A DNA stretch of 64,000 nucleotides from Bosea vaviloviae (GCF_001741865.1 NZ_CP017147.1:6253001-6317000), one strand, 5' to 3'. Counted from the stretch's first letter, positions 1-10,878 are shown. Made by a program: numbers and translations. The notes: generated from the letters alone by a model not told the origin.

Positions 1-817
1 CGTTGCCGTCCCGGATATGGCGCAGCAGCAGCGTCGTCAGCGCGTAGATATGGAACAGCGGCAACACGCAGATCGTCTTCTGCGCGCCGGGCTCCAGCGG
101 CTCGCCATCGGTCCAGAGCCGATAGATGTTCACCGCCGAGACGAGATTGCCATGGCTCAGCATCGCCGCCTTGGGCAGGCCGGTGGTGCCGCCGGTGAAC
201 TGCAGCAGCATGACGTCGTCGGGCGAGACGACGGGCCATGACGCCGGTGGAGCTGCGTCCATGAGGTCGTCGAGCCGGGCGACGCTCGCCTGGTTCGGGA
301 TCGCCAGTGGCGCGGCCTCGCCCTGCCCCCAGCGGCCATCCTCGCCGACAAGCAGGCGCGGGACGGCGCCTGCCTCCAGCAGGCTCCGCGCGTTCGGCAG
401 GAAGCCTGGCAGATTGGTCGTGATCAGCCGGCCCGGTTTCGTCGCCTTGAGCTTGTGCTCGAGCTCGCGCGGTGCATCCAGCGCCGAAAGATGCACCACG
501 CTCGCCCCGCAGCGCGCGATGGCGAAGAAGGCGATCGGGTGCCAGAGCGTATTGGGCAGCAGCAGCGCGACGCGGTCTCCGCGCTTGACGCCGTCGGCGA
601 TCAGCCCGGCCGCCAGCTGCGCGACCATCGCGTCGAGTTCAGCATAGCTCGTCCGGCGTTCGCGGAACTCGATCGCGGGCGCATTCGGGCGCGCCGCCAC
701 GGCAGCCGCCAGCAGATCCGGCACGATGCCGGTCTCGACGCTCGCCTCCCAGTCGCAGGCCTTGGGAAAGCGCTGCTGCCAGACCGGCCGCGGACCGGAA
801 TTCCCGGTCGCGCTCAT
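1..817 (-). CDS. Acyl-CoA synthetase (AMP-forming), C-terminus cut by window edge
   Basis: This gene activates a carboxylic acid to its acyl-CoA through an acyl-adenylate. The first 272 codons are present and the reading frame leaves the left edge open. The translation carries the AMP-binding P-loop signature TGGTTGLPKAAMLSHGN near residues 195-211, followed by an LPLFHIYALT stretch typical of long- and medium-chain ligases. The ATG at 817 overlaps the stop of the upstream fadJ-like gene by four bases (ATGA), so the two are translationally coupled. Next to a beta-oxidation enzyme and an acid importer it probably makes the CoA thioester of the imported substrate. The substrate cannot be told from the sequence, and the C-terminal adenylation lid is not visible. 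Confidence 0.88.
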   Translation of the reverse strand, partial: MSATGNSGPRPVWQQRFPKACDWEASVETGIVPDLLAAAVAARPNAPAIEFRERRTSYAELDAMVAQLAAGLIADGVKRGDRVALLLPNTLWHPIAFFAIARCGASVVHLSALDAPRELEHKLKATKPGRLITTNLPGFLPNARSLLEAGAVPRLLVGEDGRWGQGEAAPLAIPNQASVARLDDLMDAAPPASWPVVSPDDVMLLQFTGGTTGLPKAAMLSHGNLVSAVNIYRLWTDGEPLEPGAQKTICVLPLFHIYALTTLLLRHIRDGN

Positions 818-2895
818 GCGGCCTGCGCCTTCAGCTCCGAGAACCCCTTGCCCTCAGTGGCGAGCCTGCGCAGCAGGGGTGACGGTTCGAGCGTCGCGTC
901 GCCGCTCTCGGCTGCCTGGGCTTCGAGCCGCTTGACGATCACGTCGAGCCCGACCGTATCGGCCCAATGCATCGGCCCGCCGCGCCAGGCCGGCCAGTTA
1001 TAGCCGTTGAGCCAGATGATATCGATGTCGCCCGGCCGCGCCGCGATGCCCTCTTCGAGGATGCGCGCGCCCTCATTGACCATCGGATCCATCAAGCGCG
1101 CCACGATCTCATCGGCCGTGAAGGAACGCCGCGTCACGCCCTTCTGCGCCGAGATGCTCGCGATCAACGCCTCGACCTCGGGGTCGCGCTGGCCCGCGCG
1201 CGCGCCGGCCGGGTAGAGATAATAGCCCTTGCCGGTCTTCTGGCCGAAGCGACCGGCCTCGCAGAGCGCATCCGCAACTGCTGCTTTCTTCCCCAGCGAT
1301 TTGCGCGTGCGCCAGCCGATATCGTTGCCGGCGAGGTCCGACATCGCGAAGGGCCCCATCTTGAAACCGAAAGCGGTCACGGCCGCATCGACCTCATGGG
1401 GCAACGCTCCAGCGATCAGCAAACGTTCGGCCGCCCGCGTGCGTTGCGCCAGCATGCGGTTGCCTACGAAACCGAAGCAATTGCCGACCACGACCGGTAC
1501 CTTGCCGAGCATGCGCCCGAGCGCCACCGCAGTCGCCACCACATCGTCGGCGACGCCGGCCGGCCGCACCACCTCCAGGAGCTTCATGACATTGGCCGGG
1601 CTGAAGAAATGCATCCCGATCACATCCTGCGGCCGCTTGGTCGCAGCCGCGATCGTCGGGATATCGAGATAGGAGGTGTTGCTGGCGAGGATCGCGCCGG
1701 GCTTGGCGATGCCGTCGAGCGCCCCGAAAATCTGCTTCTTGACACCCATCTCCTCGAAGGCCGCTTCGATGACGATGTCCGCATCGGCTGCCGCAGTCAG
1801 TCCCACAGCAGGCGTGATCAGCGCCATGCGCTCGTCGCGCTTCTCCGGCGTCAACGAGCCCCGCGTCACCGACATCTCATAGATCGCCGCGACCCGGTTG
1901 ATGCCGTTGTCGATCTGGGCCTGCTCGGTCTCGATCAAGGTCACGGGAATGCCGGCATTGGCGAAGCACATGGCGATGCCGCCACCCATCGTGCCGGCGC
2001 CGATCACGGCCGCCTTCGCGATCGGGCGCGGCTTCACGCTTGCCTCGATGCCTGGCACCTTGGCGGCCTCGCGCTCGGCGAAGAAGGCGTAGCGCAGCGC
2101 CTTGGAGCGCTCATCGGCGACGAGCGTGCGGAACAGGGCCCGCTCGGCCGCCATGCCCTCCGCGAAGGGCAGCGTGAACACGCCGCGCACCGCCTCGATC
2201 AGCGCCATCGCATTGGGCATGTCGCCGGATTTCTTGGTCGCGTCGGCTGCGAGCGCCTCAAAAGCCTCGCGATCGGCCGCGGTCAATGCCTCCGCGCGGT
2301 CTGCGGTCCGGGGCGGCGCGCCCTTGCTCGCAAGATCCTGCGCCAGGGCCGCCGCCGCCTCGACGACATCGCCGAGCGCGACCATGTCGACGAGCCCGTA
2401 TCCGGCAGCCTTGTCGGCCGAGATCGGCTCGCCGCTCAGCATCATCGGAAACGCCTTCGCCGCACCGATCAGGCGCGGCAGGCGCTGCGTGCCGCCGGCG
2501 CCCGGGATGATGCCGAGCTTGATCTCGGGCAGGCCGAGCCTGGCCGCGGGCGAGGCCACGCGGGCATGGCAGGCCAAAGCCACCTCCAGACCGCCACCCA
2601 ATGCCACGCCCTGGATCGCCGCGACCACGGGCTTGGCGCAACTCTCGATCGCCTCGAGCACATCGGGCAGGATCGGCGCCGCCGGCGGCTTGCCGAACTC
2701 GCTGATATCGGCGCCCGCGATGAAGGCCTTGCCGGCCGCCGCGATCACGATCGCGTCCACTGCGGGATCGGAGCCGGCCTTCGCGACGGCCTCGGCGAGC
2801 CCGGCGCGGACGCCTGCGCTCAGCGCATTGACCGGCGGATTGGCGATCGTCGCGACCGCGACCCTGCCGCGAAGGGCAAGCTGGACCAACTCCAT
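814..2895 (-). CDS. fadJ: Bifunctional enoyl-CoA hydratase / 3-hydroxyacyl-CoA dehydrogenase (FadJ/FadB-alpha type)
   Basis: This 693-residue fusion catalyses two successive beta-oxidation steps, hydration of enoyl-CoA and NAD-dependent oxidation of 3-hydroxyacyl-CoA. The N-terminal crotonase domain (about 1-185) shows the oxyanion-hole and glutamate motifs [17 protein letters not shown] and [16 protein letters not shown]. The dehydrogenase part begins near residue 293 with the Rossmann motif [12 protein letters not shown] and has the catalytic-His segment [18 protein letters not shown]. The length matches the family (about 700). The ATG at 2895 follows AGAGGA at a normal distance. The gene heads a minus-strand operon with the acyl-CoA ligase and is divergent from the liv-type importer, with a 17-bp palindrome between them. 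The exact paralogue assignment (FadJ, FadB or a specialised enzyme) is uncertain. Confidence 0.9.
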   Translation of the reverse strand: MELVQLALRGRVAVATIANPPVNALSAGVRAGLAEAVAKAGSDPAVDAIVIAAAGKAFIAGADISEFGKPPAAPILPDVLEAIESCAKPVVAAIQGVALGGGLEVALACHARVASPAARLGLPEIKLGIIPGAGGTQRLPRLIGAAKAFPMMLSGEPISADKAAGYGLVDMVALGDVVEAAAALAQDLASKGAPPRTADRAEALTAADREAFEALAADATKKSGDMPNAMALIEAVRGVFTLPFAEGMAAERALFRTLVADERSKALRYAFFAEREAAKVPGIEASVKPRPIAKAAVIGAGTMGGGIAMCFANAGIPVTLIETEQAQIDNGINRVAAIYEMSVTRGSLTPEKRDERMALITPAVGLTAAADADIVIEAAFEEMGVKKQIFGALDGIAKPGAILASNTSYLDIPTIAAATKRPQDVIGMHFFSPANVMKLLEVVRPAGVADDVVATAVALGRMLGKVPVVVGNCFGFVGNRMLAQRTRAAERLLIAGALPHEVDAAVTAFGFKMGPFAMSDLAGNDIGWRTRKSLGKKAAVADALCEAGRFGQKTGKGYYLYPAGARAGQRDPEVEALIASISAQKGVTRRSFTADEIVARLMDPMVNEGARILEEGIAARPGDIDIIWLNGYNWPAWRGGPMHWADTVGLDVIVKRLEAQAAESGDATLEPSPLLRRLATEGKGFSELKAQAA

Positions 2896-2921
2896 GAGCG
2901 TTTTCCTCTAGTCGAATGTAT

Positions 2922-2938
2922 GTTCTGCATTGCAGAAC
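2922..2938. promoter_or_regulatory. Perfect inverted repeat, candidate operator of the divergent fad/liv locus
   Basis: GTTCTGCATTGCAGAAC has two perfect 8-base arms around a single T. It lies 27 bases upstream of the fadJ-like start and 220 bases upstream of the divergent substrate-binding protein gene. A possible extra half site (TCTGCAT) follows at about 2945. An IclR-family regulator is encoded in the same locus at 9526-10356 and is the natural candidate ligand, but the pairing is inferred. Confidence 0.6.
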
Positions 2939-3157
2939 GGTCGTCTGCATTTATGGTCCCTAGGAAGTGGCTCGCCGGCGCTTTGTCAAGATGCAGGCCC
3001 GAGACTAACGGGTCGAGCCGATGTCGCGCCTCGCATCATGCTGCAATGCGGAATTGATGTCCGCCGCTTGACCGCTCCCAAAACCCCGTGCCATGCCATT
3101 GGCAACGCCACATCATGCCGCGAAACGGCCCGGTGAAGAAGCACTTCGGAGGAATTC

Positions 3158-4324
3158 ATGATCCGCAGGAATTGTCTTGCAACCGCCTGCCTCGCCGCGA
3201 CCATCGCCTTTGCCGCGAATGCGCGCGCCGAGGACATCACGATCGGCGCGCATATGCCGCTGACCGGTTCGCTCGCCCGTTCCGGCCAGGCCTTCAACGA
3301 GGGCATGCAGGTCGCGCTCAAGGTCTTCAACGAGAGCCAAAGCAAGCACAGGATCAAGGTCACGGTCATCGATGACGAGAGCCAGCCGGCCAAGGCCGTG
3401 ACCGCCGTCGAGAAGCTCGCCTCCGACGGTGCGGCCGCGATCATCGGCGGCTACGGCTCCAACATCGTCGGCCCCGCCTCCGACACCTCGAATCGCCTCG
3501 GCAAGGTCTACATCACCGGCGGCGCCGTCTCCGACGAGCTGGTCCAGCGCGGCAACAAGAACTTCTTCCGGATCAACAACAATGCCGGCTACCAGCGCGG
3601 CGTCGAGGGCTTGATCGAGGAGGTGAAGCCCAACGGCGTCTCGATCATCGCCTCCACCAAGGAAGCGCCGATGCTGCTGGCGAAAGGGCTCGAGGCGAGC
3701 CTCGCCAAGAAGGGCTTCAAGGTCACGCTGCATCCCTTCGACCCCGCCATCACCGACTTCAAGCCGATCATCAACAAGGTGAAGCTGCAGGACAAGTCCG
3801 AGATCATCTTCATGTCGGCCTATGAGAACGACTATGTCGGCATCATCCGTGCCGCCAAGGTCCTCAAGCCCCCGGTCAAGGCCATCGTCGGCGCCTGGTC
3901 GCTGGCGACGCCGAAGATGTATTCCGATTTCCCCGACCTGATGCAGAACATCATCGGCACCACCTTCCTGCCCTTCCCCGTCGAGGTGAAGGACGAGGAA
4001 GGCCGGAAATTCGCCGCCGTCTACAAGGAGATGTTCGGCAAGGAGATCGAGTACGCCTCGACGCTCGCCTTCGTCGAGACGATGGTGCTGAGCGAGGCGC
4101 TTGCCCGCTCAGCCGATGCCGGTACGCTGAAGAGCGCGGGCCTGCTCGCCGAGATGAAGACGACCAACCGCCCCTCGCCGCTCGGCCGCATCACCTTCAA
4201 CGAAGTCGGCGACAACCCGAATTTCGCGCTCAGCATGGGCCAGCACCGAGACGGCAAGATCCCGCTGGTCTCGCCGGCCGAATTCGCCACCGGCAAGCTC
4301 GCCTACCCCGCCGTGCCGTGGTGA
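3158..4324 (+). CDS. ABC transporter substrate-binding protein (Liv/branched-chain amino acid type)
   Basis: This 388-residue periplasmic binding protein captures the ligand for the four downstream Liv-type components. It starts with a type I signal peptide (MIRRNCLATACLAATIAFAA, cleaved after NARA) and continues with ITIGAHMPLTGSLARSGQAF, the usual beginning of Peripla_BP_6/LivK proteins. GGAGGA precedes the ATG at the right spacing. It is the first gene of the importer operon and is followed by a palindromic repeat before the permease. Liv-type binding proteins in such catabolic loci often bind aromatic or dicarboxylic acids rather than amino acids. The ligand here is unknown, but the neighbouring CoA ligase and beta-oxidation genes suggest an organic acid. 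Confidence 0.9.
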   Translation: MIRRNCLATACLAATIAFAANARAEDITIGAHMPLTGSLARSGQAFNEGMQVALKVFNESQSKHRIKVTVIDDESQPAKAVTAVEKLASDGAAAIIGGYGSNIVGPASDTSNRLGKVYITGGAVSDELVQRGNKNFFRINNNAGYQRGVEGLIEEVKPNGVSIIASTKEAPMLLAKGLEASLAKKGFKVTLHPFDPAITDFKPIINKVKLQDKSEIIFMSAYENDYVGIIRAAKVLKPPVKAIVGAWSLATPKMYSDFPDLMQNIIGTTFLPFPVEVKDEEGRKFAAVYKEMFGKEIEYASTLAFVETMVLSEALARSADAGTLKSAGLLAEMKTTNRPSPLGRITFNEVGDNPNFALSMGQHRDGKIPLVSPAEFATGKLAYPAVPW

Positions 4325-4351
4325 TCTCTGAACACGCTCCAACACCCGCGT

Positions 4352-4494
4352 CGTCATTCCGGACAAGCCGCGAAAGCGGCGCCGATCCGGAATCCATCAT
4401 AGAGCACAGTGCCCTGCGATGGATTCCGGGTCTCCGCCGAGTTCATCCTTGGGTCGATCAAAGATCGGACCCGGGGGCTGCGCCCGGAATGACG
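4352..4494. repeat. Palindromic intergenic repeat, family A
   Basis: A 143-bp element bounded by CGTCATTCCGGACAAG and its near inverted complement ending CCCGGAATGACG. An inner pair (GGAATCCATCATAGAGCAC and TGCGATGGATTCCGG) forms a second stem. Related copies occur at 46777-46922 and, split by an insertion sequence, at 47441-47477 plus 48588-48670. It separates the binding-protein gene from its permease and could lower downstream expression or protect the upstream mRNA. Confidence 0.85.
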
Positions 4495-4532
4495 ATGCGT
4501 AAACTGGACTGACGACAGGCCCCAATCGCTTC

Positions 4533-5405
4533 ATGCTCGAACTCCTCCAGCAATCCCTCTTCTCCGGCCTGCTTGTCGGTTCCGTCTATGCGCTGGTCGC
4601 GCTCGGCATCGCGCTGACCTTCGGCGCGATGAAGATCATCAACCTCGCCCATGGCGAACTCGTGCTGCTCGCAGCCTACATGGCCTATGTCATCGAGAGC
4701 CGGACAGGCTGGAACCCTTACGCCGCGATCCCGCTCGCCTTCGTCGTCACCGGCATCGTCAGCGTCGTGATCTATCTGCTGATCGAGCGCATCCGCGAAC
4801 ACCGCGAATTGAATTCGCTGATCCTGACCTTCGCCATCGGCATCATCCTGACCAATGCGATCCTCCTGGTCTTCGCCAGCGATGTGCGCTCGACTGGATC
4901 GCCCTTCCTGCAGGATGCCATCTCCTTCGGCTCGGTCTACGCCATGAAGGGCGAGATCACCGCCTTCATCATCAGCCTTGCCGTGATGGCGGGCCTCTGG
5001 TGGTGGCTGAAGAACAGCTGGTATGGCCGCGCCGTGCGCGCCGTCTCCTCCAACCGCGACGCCTCGATGCTGATGGGCATCGATCCGCGCCGCGTCGAAC
5101 TCGCCGCCTTCATCGTCGCGGGCATCCTCGCCAGCGTAGCGGGCGTGGCGCTCTATACGATGAGCGTCGTACAGCCGGCGCTCGGGCCCGGGCTCACCAT
5201 CAAGGCCTTCATCGTCACCGTGCTGGCCGGCGTCGGTTCGATTCCCGGCGTCTTCTGCGCGGCGCTGCTGCTGGGCGTGACCGAGGCGATGACGGTGACG
5301 CTGGCGAGCTCGGCATTGCAGGAACTCGTCGGCATGGTGCTCTTCCTGCTCGTGCTCTTCTTCATGCCGAACGGCCTGTTCGGCGCACGCGCCAGGCGCG
5401 GTTGA
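4533..5405 (+). CDS. Liv-type ABC transporter permease (LivH family)
   Basis: This 290-residue integral membrane protein is one half of the heterodimeric channel. It opens with LLQQSLFSGLLVGSVYALVA, has the LivH-conserved ALGIALTFGAMKIINLAHGE segment, and ends with FFMPNGLFGARARRG. About eight hydrophobic segments are visible. It lies nine bases before the LivM-type gene and is clearly part of the same operon. Family membership is certain from the motifs. The transported compound is not determined by the sequence. Confidence 0.92.
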   Translation: MLELLQQSLFSGLLVGSVYALVALGIALTFGAMKIINLAHGELVLLAAYMAYVIESRTGWNPYAAIPLAFVVTGIVSVVIYLLIERIREHRELNSLILTFAIGIILTNAILLVFASDVRSTGSPFLQDAISFGSVYAMKGEITAFIISLAVMAGLWWWLKNSWYGRAVRAVSSNRDASMLMGIDPRRVELAAFIVAGILASVAGVALYTMSVVQPALGPGLTIKAFIVTVLAGVGSIPGVFCAALLLGVTEAMTVTLASSALQELVGMVLFLLVLFFMPNGLFGARARRG

Positions 5406-5413
5406 GGAGCCCG

Positions 5414-6356
5414 ATGATGCGCAGCCTTCCCGCTCTCCTGATCCTCGCCGTCGCGATCGCCGTGCCCATCGCCTTCAGCGGCAATTCCTACGTCATGGGC
5501 CTGATGGTCTCCGGCCTCATCGTCGCCGGCGTCGCGCTCGCCTGGGCGCTGCTCGGCAATCTCGGCGGCATGGTCTCCTTCGGCCACGCCGCCTTCTTCG
5601 GCGTCGGCGCCTATACCTCGGCGATCCTCTCGGCGAAGTTCGGCCTGCCCGTACCCCTCGCGCTGCTGGCGGGCGCCTGCGGGGCCGCGCTTTGCTCGAT
5701 CGTGATGCTGCCGGCGCTCAGGCTGTCGGGCCCCTATTTCGCGCTCGCCATCCTGGCCTATGCCCATATCTTCAAGATCCTGGCGACGGAGGCGACCTCG
5801 ATCACCGGCGGCTCAGCCGGCTTCCAGCGCTTCCCGCCCTTGCCGACGATCATGGGGCTCGACCTGTCGAGCCGCGTCGGCAGCTACTGCCTGCTCGTGG
5901 TCCTGGTGGCGATTTGCGCTGCGATCTATCTCGCGGTGAAGCGCAGCCATGTCGGCACGGCCTTGCGCGCCATGGCCGAGAGCGAGGATGCGACACGCGT
6001 CGTCGGCGTCAACGCAACCTTGCTGAAAGCCTGGATGCTGCTGCTCTCGGCCTTCATCACCGGGCTGTTCGGCGCGATGAACGCTCACATCATCAACTTC
6101 CTCGAGCCGGACTACGCCTTCTCGGCGAGCTGGAGCATCCTGCCGATCATCGCCGCGATCTTCGGCGGCTACCGCACCATCCTGGGGCCGGTCGCAGGCG
6201 CGGTGCTGATCTATCTGTTCGACCAGATCATCGCCAAGGAACTGCTGCCGGTGGGGCACGAGATCCTGCTCGGCATCCTGCTCGCCGGCATGATCCTGAT
6301 CGCGCCCAACGGGCTCTTTGGAATGTTCCAGCGCAAGACAGTCAAGGGAGCCGCCC

Positions 6357-6370
<14 letters not shown>
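5414..6370 (+). CDS. Liv-type ABC transporter permease (LivM family)
   Basis: This second permease has 318 residues and pairs with the LivH-type protein. The segment LLGNLGGMVSFGHAAFFGVG is the LivM hallmark, and the C-terminus LIAPNGLFGMFQRK is also typical. The frame stays open upstream, but the start is set at 5414 because GAGGAG sits directly before it and the protein then begins with a normal hydrophobic helix. A second ATG follows at 5417. The last 14 bases overlap the ATPase gene, indicating tight translational coupling. Confidence 0.92.
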
Positions 6371-7062
<692 letters not shown>

Positions 7063-7070
<8 letters not shown>

Positions 7071-7779
7071 GGTCAGGCAATTGCGCGCCGGCTACGGCGC
7101 CATCAACGTGCTCTGGGATATCTCACTCGGCTTTCCCCAGGGCGAGCTGACAGCGATCGTCGGCCCCAACGGCGCCGGCAAAACGACGCTGTTTCGCGCC
7201 CTGATGGGGCTGATCCCGCATCAGGGCGAGATCAGGCTCGACGGGCGCGCGCTCAAGGCCAGGACTTGGGATCTGCTGGAGGCCGGCCTCGTCATGGTTC
7301 CCGAGGGCCGCATGGTCTTCAAGGATATGAGCGTCGAGGAAAATCTGTCGCTGGGCGCCTATCCGCGCCGCTGCCGCAATGCCCGCGCCCGTAATCTCGA
7401 ACGCGTCTACGACCTCTTCCCCCGTCTGAAGGAGCGCCACCGCCAGCTCGCCGGCTCGCTCTCGGGCGGCGAGGCGCAGATGGTGGCGATGGGGCGCGGC
7501 ATGATGAGCGAGCCGCGCATCCTGCTGATCGACGAGCCGTCGCTGGGCCTCGCTCCCGTCATCGTCAAGGAGGTCTTCTCGATCATCCGCCGGCTCAAAA
7601 GCGAGGGCGTCACCATCGCCCTGATCGAGCAGAACACGCATATCGCGCTCTCGGTCGCCGACCATGTCCATCTCATGCGCTCGGGCAAGCTGCTCCTGAG
7701 TCAGAAGGCTGAAAAGGTCGATCTGGAGCGCCTGCACGATCTTTACCTCGCCCGCGAAACCGGCGCGGCGAGCTTCTAA
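7063..7779 (+). CDS. Liv-type ABC transporter ATPase (LivF family)
   Basis: A 238-residue ATPase forming the second motor subunit. Walker A is GPNGAGKTT, the signature is LSGGEAQMVAMGRGMM, and Walker B is ILLIDEPSLGLAP, followed by IALIEQNTHIAL. The signature is canonical, unlike that of its partner LivG-type protein. The gene overlaps the upstream ATPase gene by eight bases and ends the importer part of the operon, 11 bases before a flavoprotein gene. The set (binding protein, two permeases, two ATPases) is complete. Confidence 0.92.
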
Positions 7780-7790
7780 CGGAGACCAGA

Positions 7791-8747
7791 ATGGCCCTGC
7801 CCGCCTCACTCGCCGACACGCTCAGCCTCCCGGTCATCGGCTCGCCGATGTTCATCGTCTCGGGGCCGGAGCTCGTCATCGCACAATGCCTGAACGGCGT
7901 CGTCGGCTCCTTTCCGGCGCTCAATGCCCGCCCGGCCGAGCAACTCGAGCTCTGGATCACCCGGATCAAGACGGAGCTCGCCGCCGCCAAGGCCGCCGAC
8001 CCCATGCGAAAGGTCGCGCCCTTCGCGGTCAACCAGATCGTCCACGCCTCGAACGACCGGCTGATGCATGACATGGAGGTCTGCGTCCGCCAGGAAGTGC
8101 CGATCATCATCACCTCGCTGCGCGCGCCCAACGAGGTCGTCGAGGCCGCCCATTCCTATGGCGGGCTCGTCTTCCATGACGTCACCACCATCCGCCATGC
8201 CCAGAAGGCGCTCGAAGCCGGCGTCGACGGCTTGATCCTGGTCTGCGCCGGCGCGGGCGGCCATGCCGGCACCTTGAGCCCCTTCGCGCTGGTCGGCGAG
8301 GTCCGCCGCTTCTTCGACGGGCCGATCATTCTTTCGGGCGCAATCGCGACCGGGCAGGCGATTCTCGCCACCCAGGCGATGGGCGCCGATCTCGCCTATA
8401 TCGGCACCCGCTTCATCGCCACCGAGGAGGGCAATGCGGCACAGGGCTACAAGGAGATGATCGTCGAGGCCGCCGCCGCCGACATCGTCTACACGCCCTT
8501 CTTCACCGGCGTGCCCGGCAACTATCTCAAGCCCTCGATCGCGGCCCAGGGGCTCGATCCCGACGATCTGCCTCATGCCGACAAGAGCAAGATGAGCTTC
8601 GGCTCGGGCACCGCCAAGGCCTGGCGCGACATCTGGGGCTCGGGCCAGGGTGTCGGGCTGATCGACGACGCGCCCTCCGCCGCCACCGTGATCGCCCGGC
8701 TCAAAGCCGAATATGAACAGGCGAAAGCCGCTCTCTGCAGCCGCTGA
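7791..8747 (+). CDS. Nitronate monooxygenase / 2-nitropropane dioxygenase-like flavoprotein
   Basis: A 318-residue FMN-dependent TIM-barrel protein of the NMO/enoyl-reductase superfamily. Seen motifs are [20 protein letters not shown] at the N-terminus, [18 protein letters not shown] (phosphate binding), and [27 protein letters not shown] precedes the ATG. Members oxidise alkyl nitronates or act as reductases of unsaturated acyl compounds. In this operon, beside acyl-CoA enzymes, a role in unusual acyl-CoA metabolism is as likely as nitronate detoxification. No motif settles the substrate. Confidence 0.8.
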   Translation: MALPASLADTLSLPVIGSPMFIVSGPELVIAQCLNGVVGSFPALNARPAEQLELWITRIKTELAAAKAADPMRKVAPFAVNQIVHASNDRLMHDMEVCVRQEVPIIITSLRAPNEVVEAAHSYGGLVFHDVTTIRHAQKALEAGVDGLILVCAGAGGHAGTLSPFALVGEVRRFFDGPIILSGAIATGQAILATQAMGADLAYIGTRFIATEEGNAAQGYKEMIVEAAAADIVYTPFFTGVPGNYLKPSIAAQGLDPDDLPHADKSKMSFGSGTAKAWRDIWGSGQGVGLIDDAPSAATVIARLKAEYEQAKAALCSR

Positions 8748-8761
8748 CCGAGGATGAGACC

Positions 8762-9520
8762 ATGACCGAAACCATCCTGAGCCAAACCGTCTTGAGTCAA
8801 ACCGTCTTGCCCGGCATCGTTCAGGTCACGATGAACCGGCCCGAGCGCAAGAACGCGCTAGACCGTGCCAGCTATCAGGGGCTGATCGACGCGATCGCGG
8901 CGGCGGAAGCCGATCCGCAGATCCGCGCGATCGTGCTGACCGGGGCAGGCGGCTGCTTCACCAGCGGCAACGACATCAAGGATTTTGCCGCGGTCAGCGA
9001 CAGCGGTCCGCGCGTCGCCATGGATTTCCTCAATGCGATCTCGACCGCGAAGAAGCCGGTCGTCGCGGCGGTCGAGGGTTTTGCGGTGGGCATCGGCACC
9101 ACCATGCTGCTGCATTGCGACCTCGCCTATGCGGCCAAGGGCGCGAGCTTCCGCCTGCCTTTCGTCGCGCTGGGCCTGAGCCCCGAAGGCGCATCGAGCT
9201 ATCTCCTGCCCTTGATCGCCGGCAGCAAGCGCGCCGCCGAACTGCTGATGCTGGGCGAGGCCTTCGGACCTGAAACCGCGGCTGAAGCCGGCCTGGTCAA
9301 CGCCGTGACCATGGAGGGCGGCGCGCTCGCCATGGCGCTGGAAAAGGCCAGGGCGCTCGCTGCCCTGCCGCCGGAATCGGTCGCGCTGACGAAATCGCTG
9401 CTGAAGCGCGGCAACGCGGCCCATGTCGCCGAGACGATCGCCACCGAAGGCCGGCTCTTCGGCGAGCGGCTGCTCTCGGCCGAGGCCAAGGCCGCTTTCG
9501 CCGCCTTCCTGAAGCGCTAA
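8762..9520 (+). CDS. Enoyl-CoA hydratase/isomerase family protein
   Basis: A single-domain crotonase of 252 residues. Conserved pieces are [18 protein letters not shown], the CoA-binding [17 protein letters not shown], the oxyanion segment [22 protein letters not shown], and [17 protein letters not shown], which carries the glutamate expected at the active site. GAGGATGAG precedes the ATG. It follows the flavoprotein by 14 bases and precedes the IclR gene by five. With the FadJ-type protein it would give the locus two crotonase activities, one possibly specialised as an isomerase or for a branched or cyclic acyl-CoA. Confidence 0.85.
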   Translation: MTETILSQTVLSQTVLPGIVQVTMNRPERKNALDRASYQGLIDAIAAAEADPQIRAIVLTGAGGCFTSGNDIKDFAAVSDSGPRVAMDFLNAISTAKKPVVAAVEGFAVGIGTTMLLHCDLAYAAKGASFRLPFVALGLSPEGASSYLLPLIAGSKRAAELLMLGEAFGPETAAEAGLVNAVTMEGGALAMALEKARALAALPPESVALTKSLLKRGNAAHVAETIATEGRLFGERLLSAEAKAAFAAFLKR

Positions 9521-9525
9521 AGCTA

Positions 9526-10356
9526 ATGGAGGCCATCCTGCAAGCAAGCTCTCACTCCGACGCCAACGCACATACCGACGAACTCGCCGGCCCCAAGGAG
9601 GACCGTCATTTCGTCACGGCGCTGGCGCGCGGCCTGGAGGTGCTGGCCTGCTTCAGGCGTGGTGAAGCGGCGCTCGCCAATTCCGAGATCGCCGCGCGTT
9701 GCGGCCTTGCCCGCTCGACCGTCTCGCGCCTGACCTACACGCTGACCAAACTCGGCTATCTCCATCATGTCCCGGAATCCGGCAGCTACCGGCTTGGCAC
9801 GGCGCTGATCGCGCTCGGCGCCAACGCGCTCGCCGGGCTCGATGTCCGTCGCCTGGCGCGGGCCGGCATGCGCGATCTCGCGAGCTTCGCCAACGCCACC
9901 GTGGGTCTCGGCGTGCGTGAGCGTCTCAGCATGCGCTATATCGAATGCTGCCGCGGCGAGGCCGCGATCGCACTCAACATGGATACCGGCTCCAGGCTCT
10001 CGCTCGCGCGCAGCGCCATGGGCCGCGCCTATCTCGCCGTCTGCAGCGAAGCCGAGCGGCGCGCGATCATGGAGGATATCCATTCGGTCGACGATGCGGC
10101 CTGGCCGCGCCTGCGCGAGGGCATCGACCGGGCGCTGGAAGACTACGCGACCTTGGGCTGTGCCCGCTCCTTCGGCGAGTGGCAGCCGACGGTGAGCGCC
10201 ATCGCGGTCGCCTTCCAGCCCGGCGGCGGCCTGCCGCCGATGTCGATCAATTGCGGCGCACCGACCGTGATCCTCGACCGGAATTTCCTGATGGACGAGG
10301 TCCGGCCGAGACTGATCGCGCTCGCCGCAAGCCTGGAGGGAGTGATGGGTTCGTGA
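9526..10356 (+). CDS. IclR-family transcriptional regulator
   Basis: A 276-residue regulator. The winged helix-turn-helix covers about residues 25-90 (ARGLEVLACFRRGEAALANSEIAARCGLARSTVSRLTYTL, read in parts). The C-terminal IclR effector domain follows, with the characteristic RLSMRYIECCRGE and GSRLSLARSAMGRAYLA segments. IclR proteins usually control catabolic operons for aromatic or organic acids and bind the substrate or an intermediate. It is inside the operon, downstream of the importer and catabolic genes. The palindrome at 2922-2938 is a plausible target. No strong ribosome-binding site is visible, consistent with coupling to the preceding gene. Confidence 0.9.
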   Translation: MEAILQASSHSDANAHTDELAGPKEDRHFVTALARGLEVLACFRRGEAALANSEIAARCGLARSTVSRLTYTLTKLGYLHHVPESGSYRLGTALIALGANALAGLDVRRLARAGMRDLASFANATVGLGVRERLSMRYIECCRGEAAIALNMDTGSRLSLARSAMGRAYLAVCSEAERRAIMEDIHSVDDAAWPRLREGIDRALEDYATLGCARSFGEWQPTVSAIAVAFQPGGGLPPMSINCGAPTVILDRNFLMDEVRPRLIALAASLEGVMGS

Positions 10357-10877
10357 GGCCGGCTGTGACAGTCCGTCCTATCGCCGCCGCTGACGTGCCG
10401 CATTTTCGAGCGGTGCTCGATGAGGTTGCTCGCGAGCGTCGCTACCTGGCCTTCGAAGAGGCTCCGCCGATCGAGCGCATCGCCGTCTTTGTCGAAGCCA
10501 ATATTGCGACTGGAAACACACATCTTGTCGGGCTCGTCGACGATATGATCGTCGGCTGGTGCGACATCGTCCGCGACGTCAGTAGACCGACCCGGCGCCA
10601 CTGCGGCACGCTCGGCATCGGCATTCTCGCGCAATATCGCGGTTTGGGGCTCGGTCGTTTGCTGATGCAACAGGCGATGGCAGGCGCTGCCGCATCCGGG
10701 CTTAAGCGCATAGAATTGACCGTTCGCAGCTCCAACCAGCGCGCCATAGCCCTTTATGCGCAGCTGGGCTTCGCGCATGAAGGGTGCCAGCGAAACCCAA
10801 TCATGGCCGAGGACGGGTACGAAGACCGCGATCTGATGGCTTATCTCGTGCCTGAGCAGCCCAAGCAAGCAGCGTGA
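10353..10877 (+). CDS. GNAT-family N-acetyltransferase
   Basis: A 174-residue acetyltransferase. The acetyl-CoA binding motif A is visible as GIGILAQYRGLGLGRLLMQQ, followed by LTVRSSNQRAIALYAQLGF and YEDRDLMAYLV at the end. The frame is open far upstream through the IclR gene, but the real start is the GTG at 10353, which overlaps the IclR stop (GTGA) and has GGAGGGAG before it. The substrate is unknown. Similarity to ribosomal-protein or antibiotic acetyltransferases cannot be resolved by eye. Its place between the regulator and a CoA-transferase suggests co-expression rather than a clear pathway role. Confidence 0.8.
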   Translation: MRPAVTVRPIAAADVPHFRAVLDEVARERRYLAFEEAPPIERIAVFVEANIATGNTHLVGLVDDMIVGWCDIVRDVSRPTRRHCGTLGIGILAQYRGLGLGRLLMQQAMAGAAASGLKRIELTVRSSNQRAIALYAQLGFAHEGCQRNPIMAEDGYEDRDLMAYLVPEQPKQAA

Positions 10878-10878
10878 C

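Noticed and set aside
967..3057. A 696-codon open frame on the plus strand
   Set aside because: It is opposite the FadJ-type gene, and its product is His/Arg-rich shadow sequence. Long antisense frames are expected at this GC content.
5234..5250. GGTTCGATTCCCGGCG, resembling a tRNA T-arm
   Set aside because: It lies within the LivH-type permease coding sequence, and no acceptor, D-arm or anticodon partner surrounds it.
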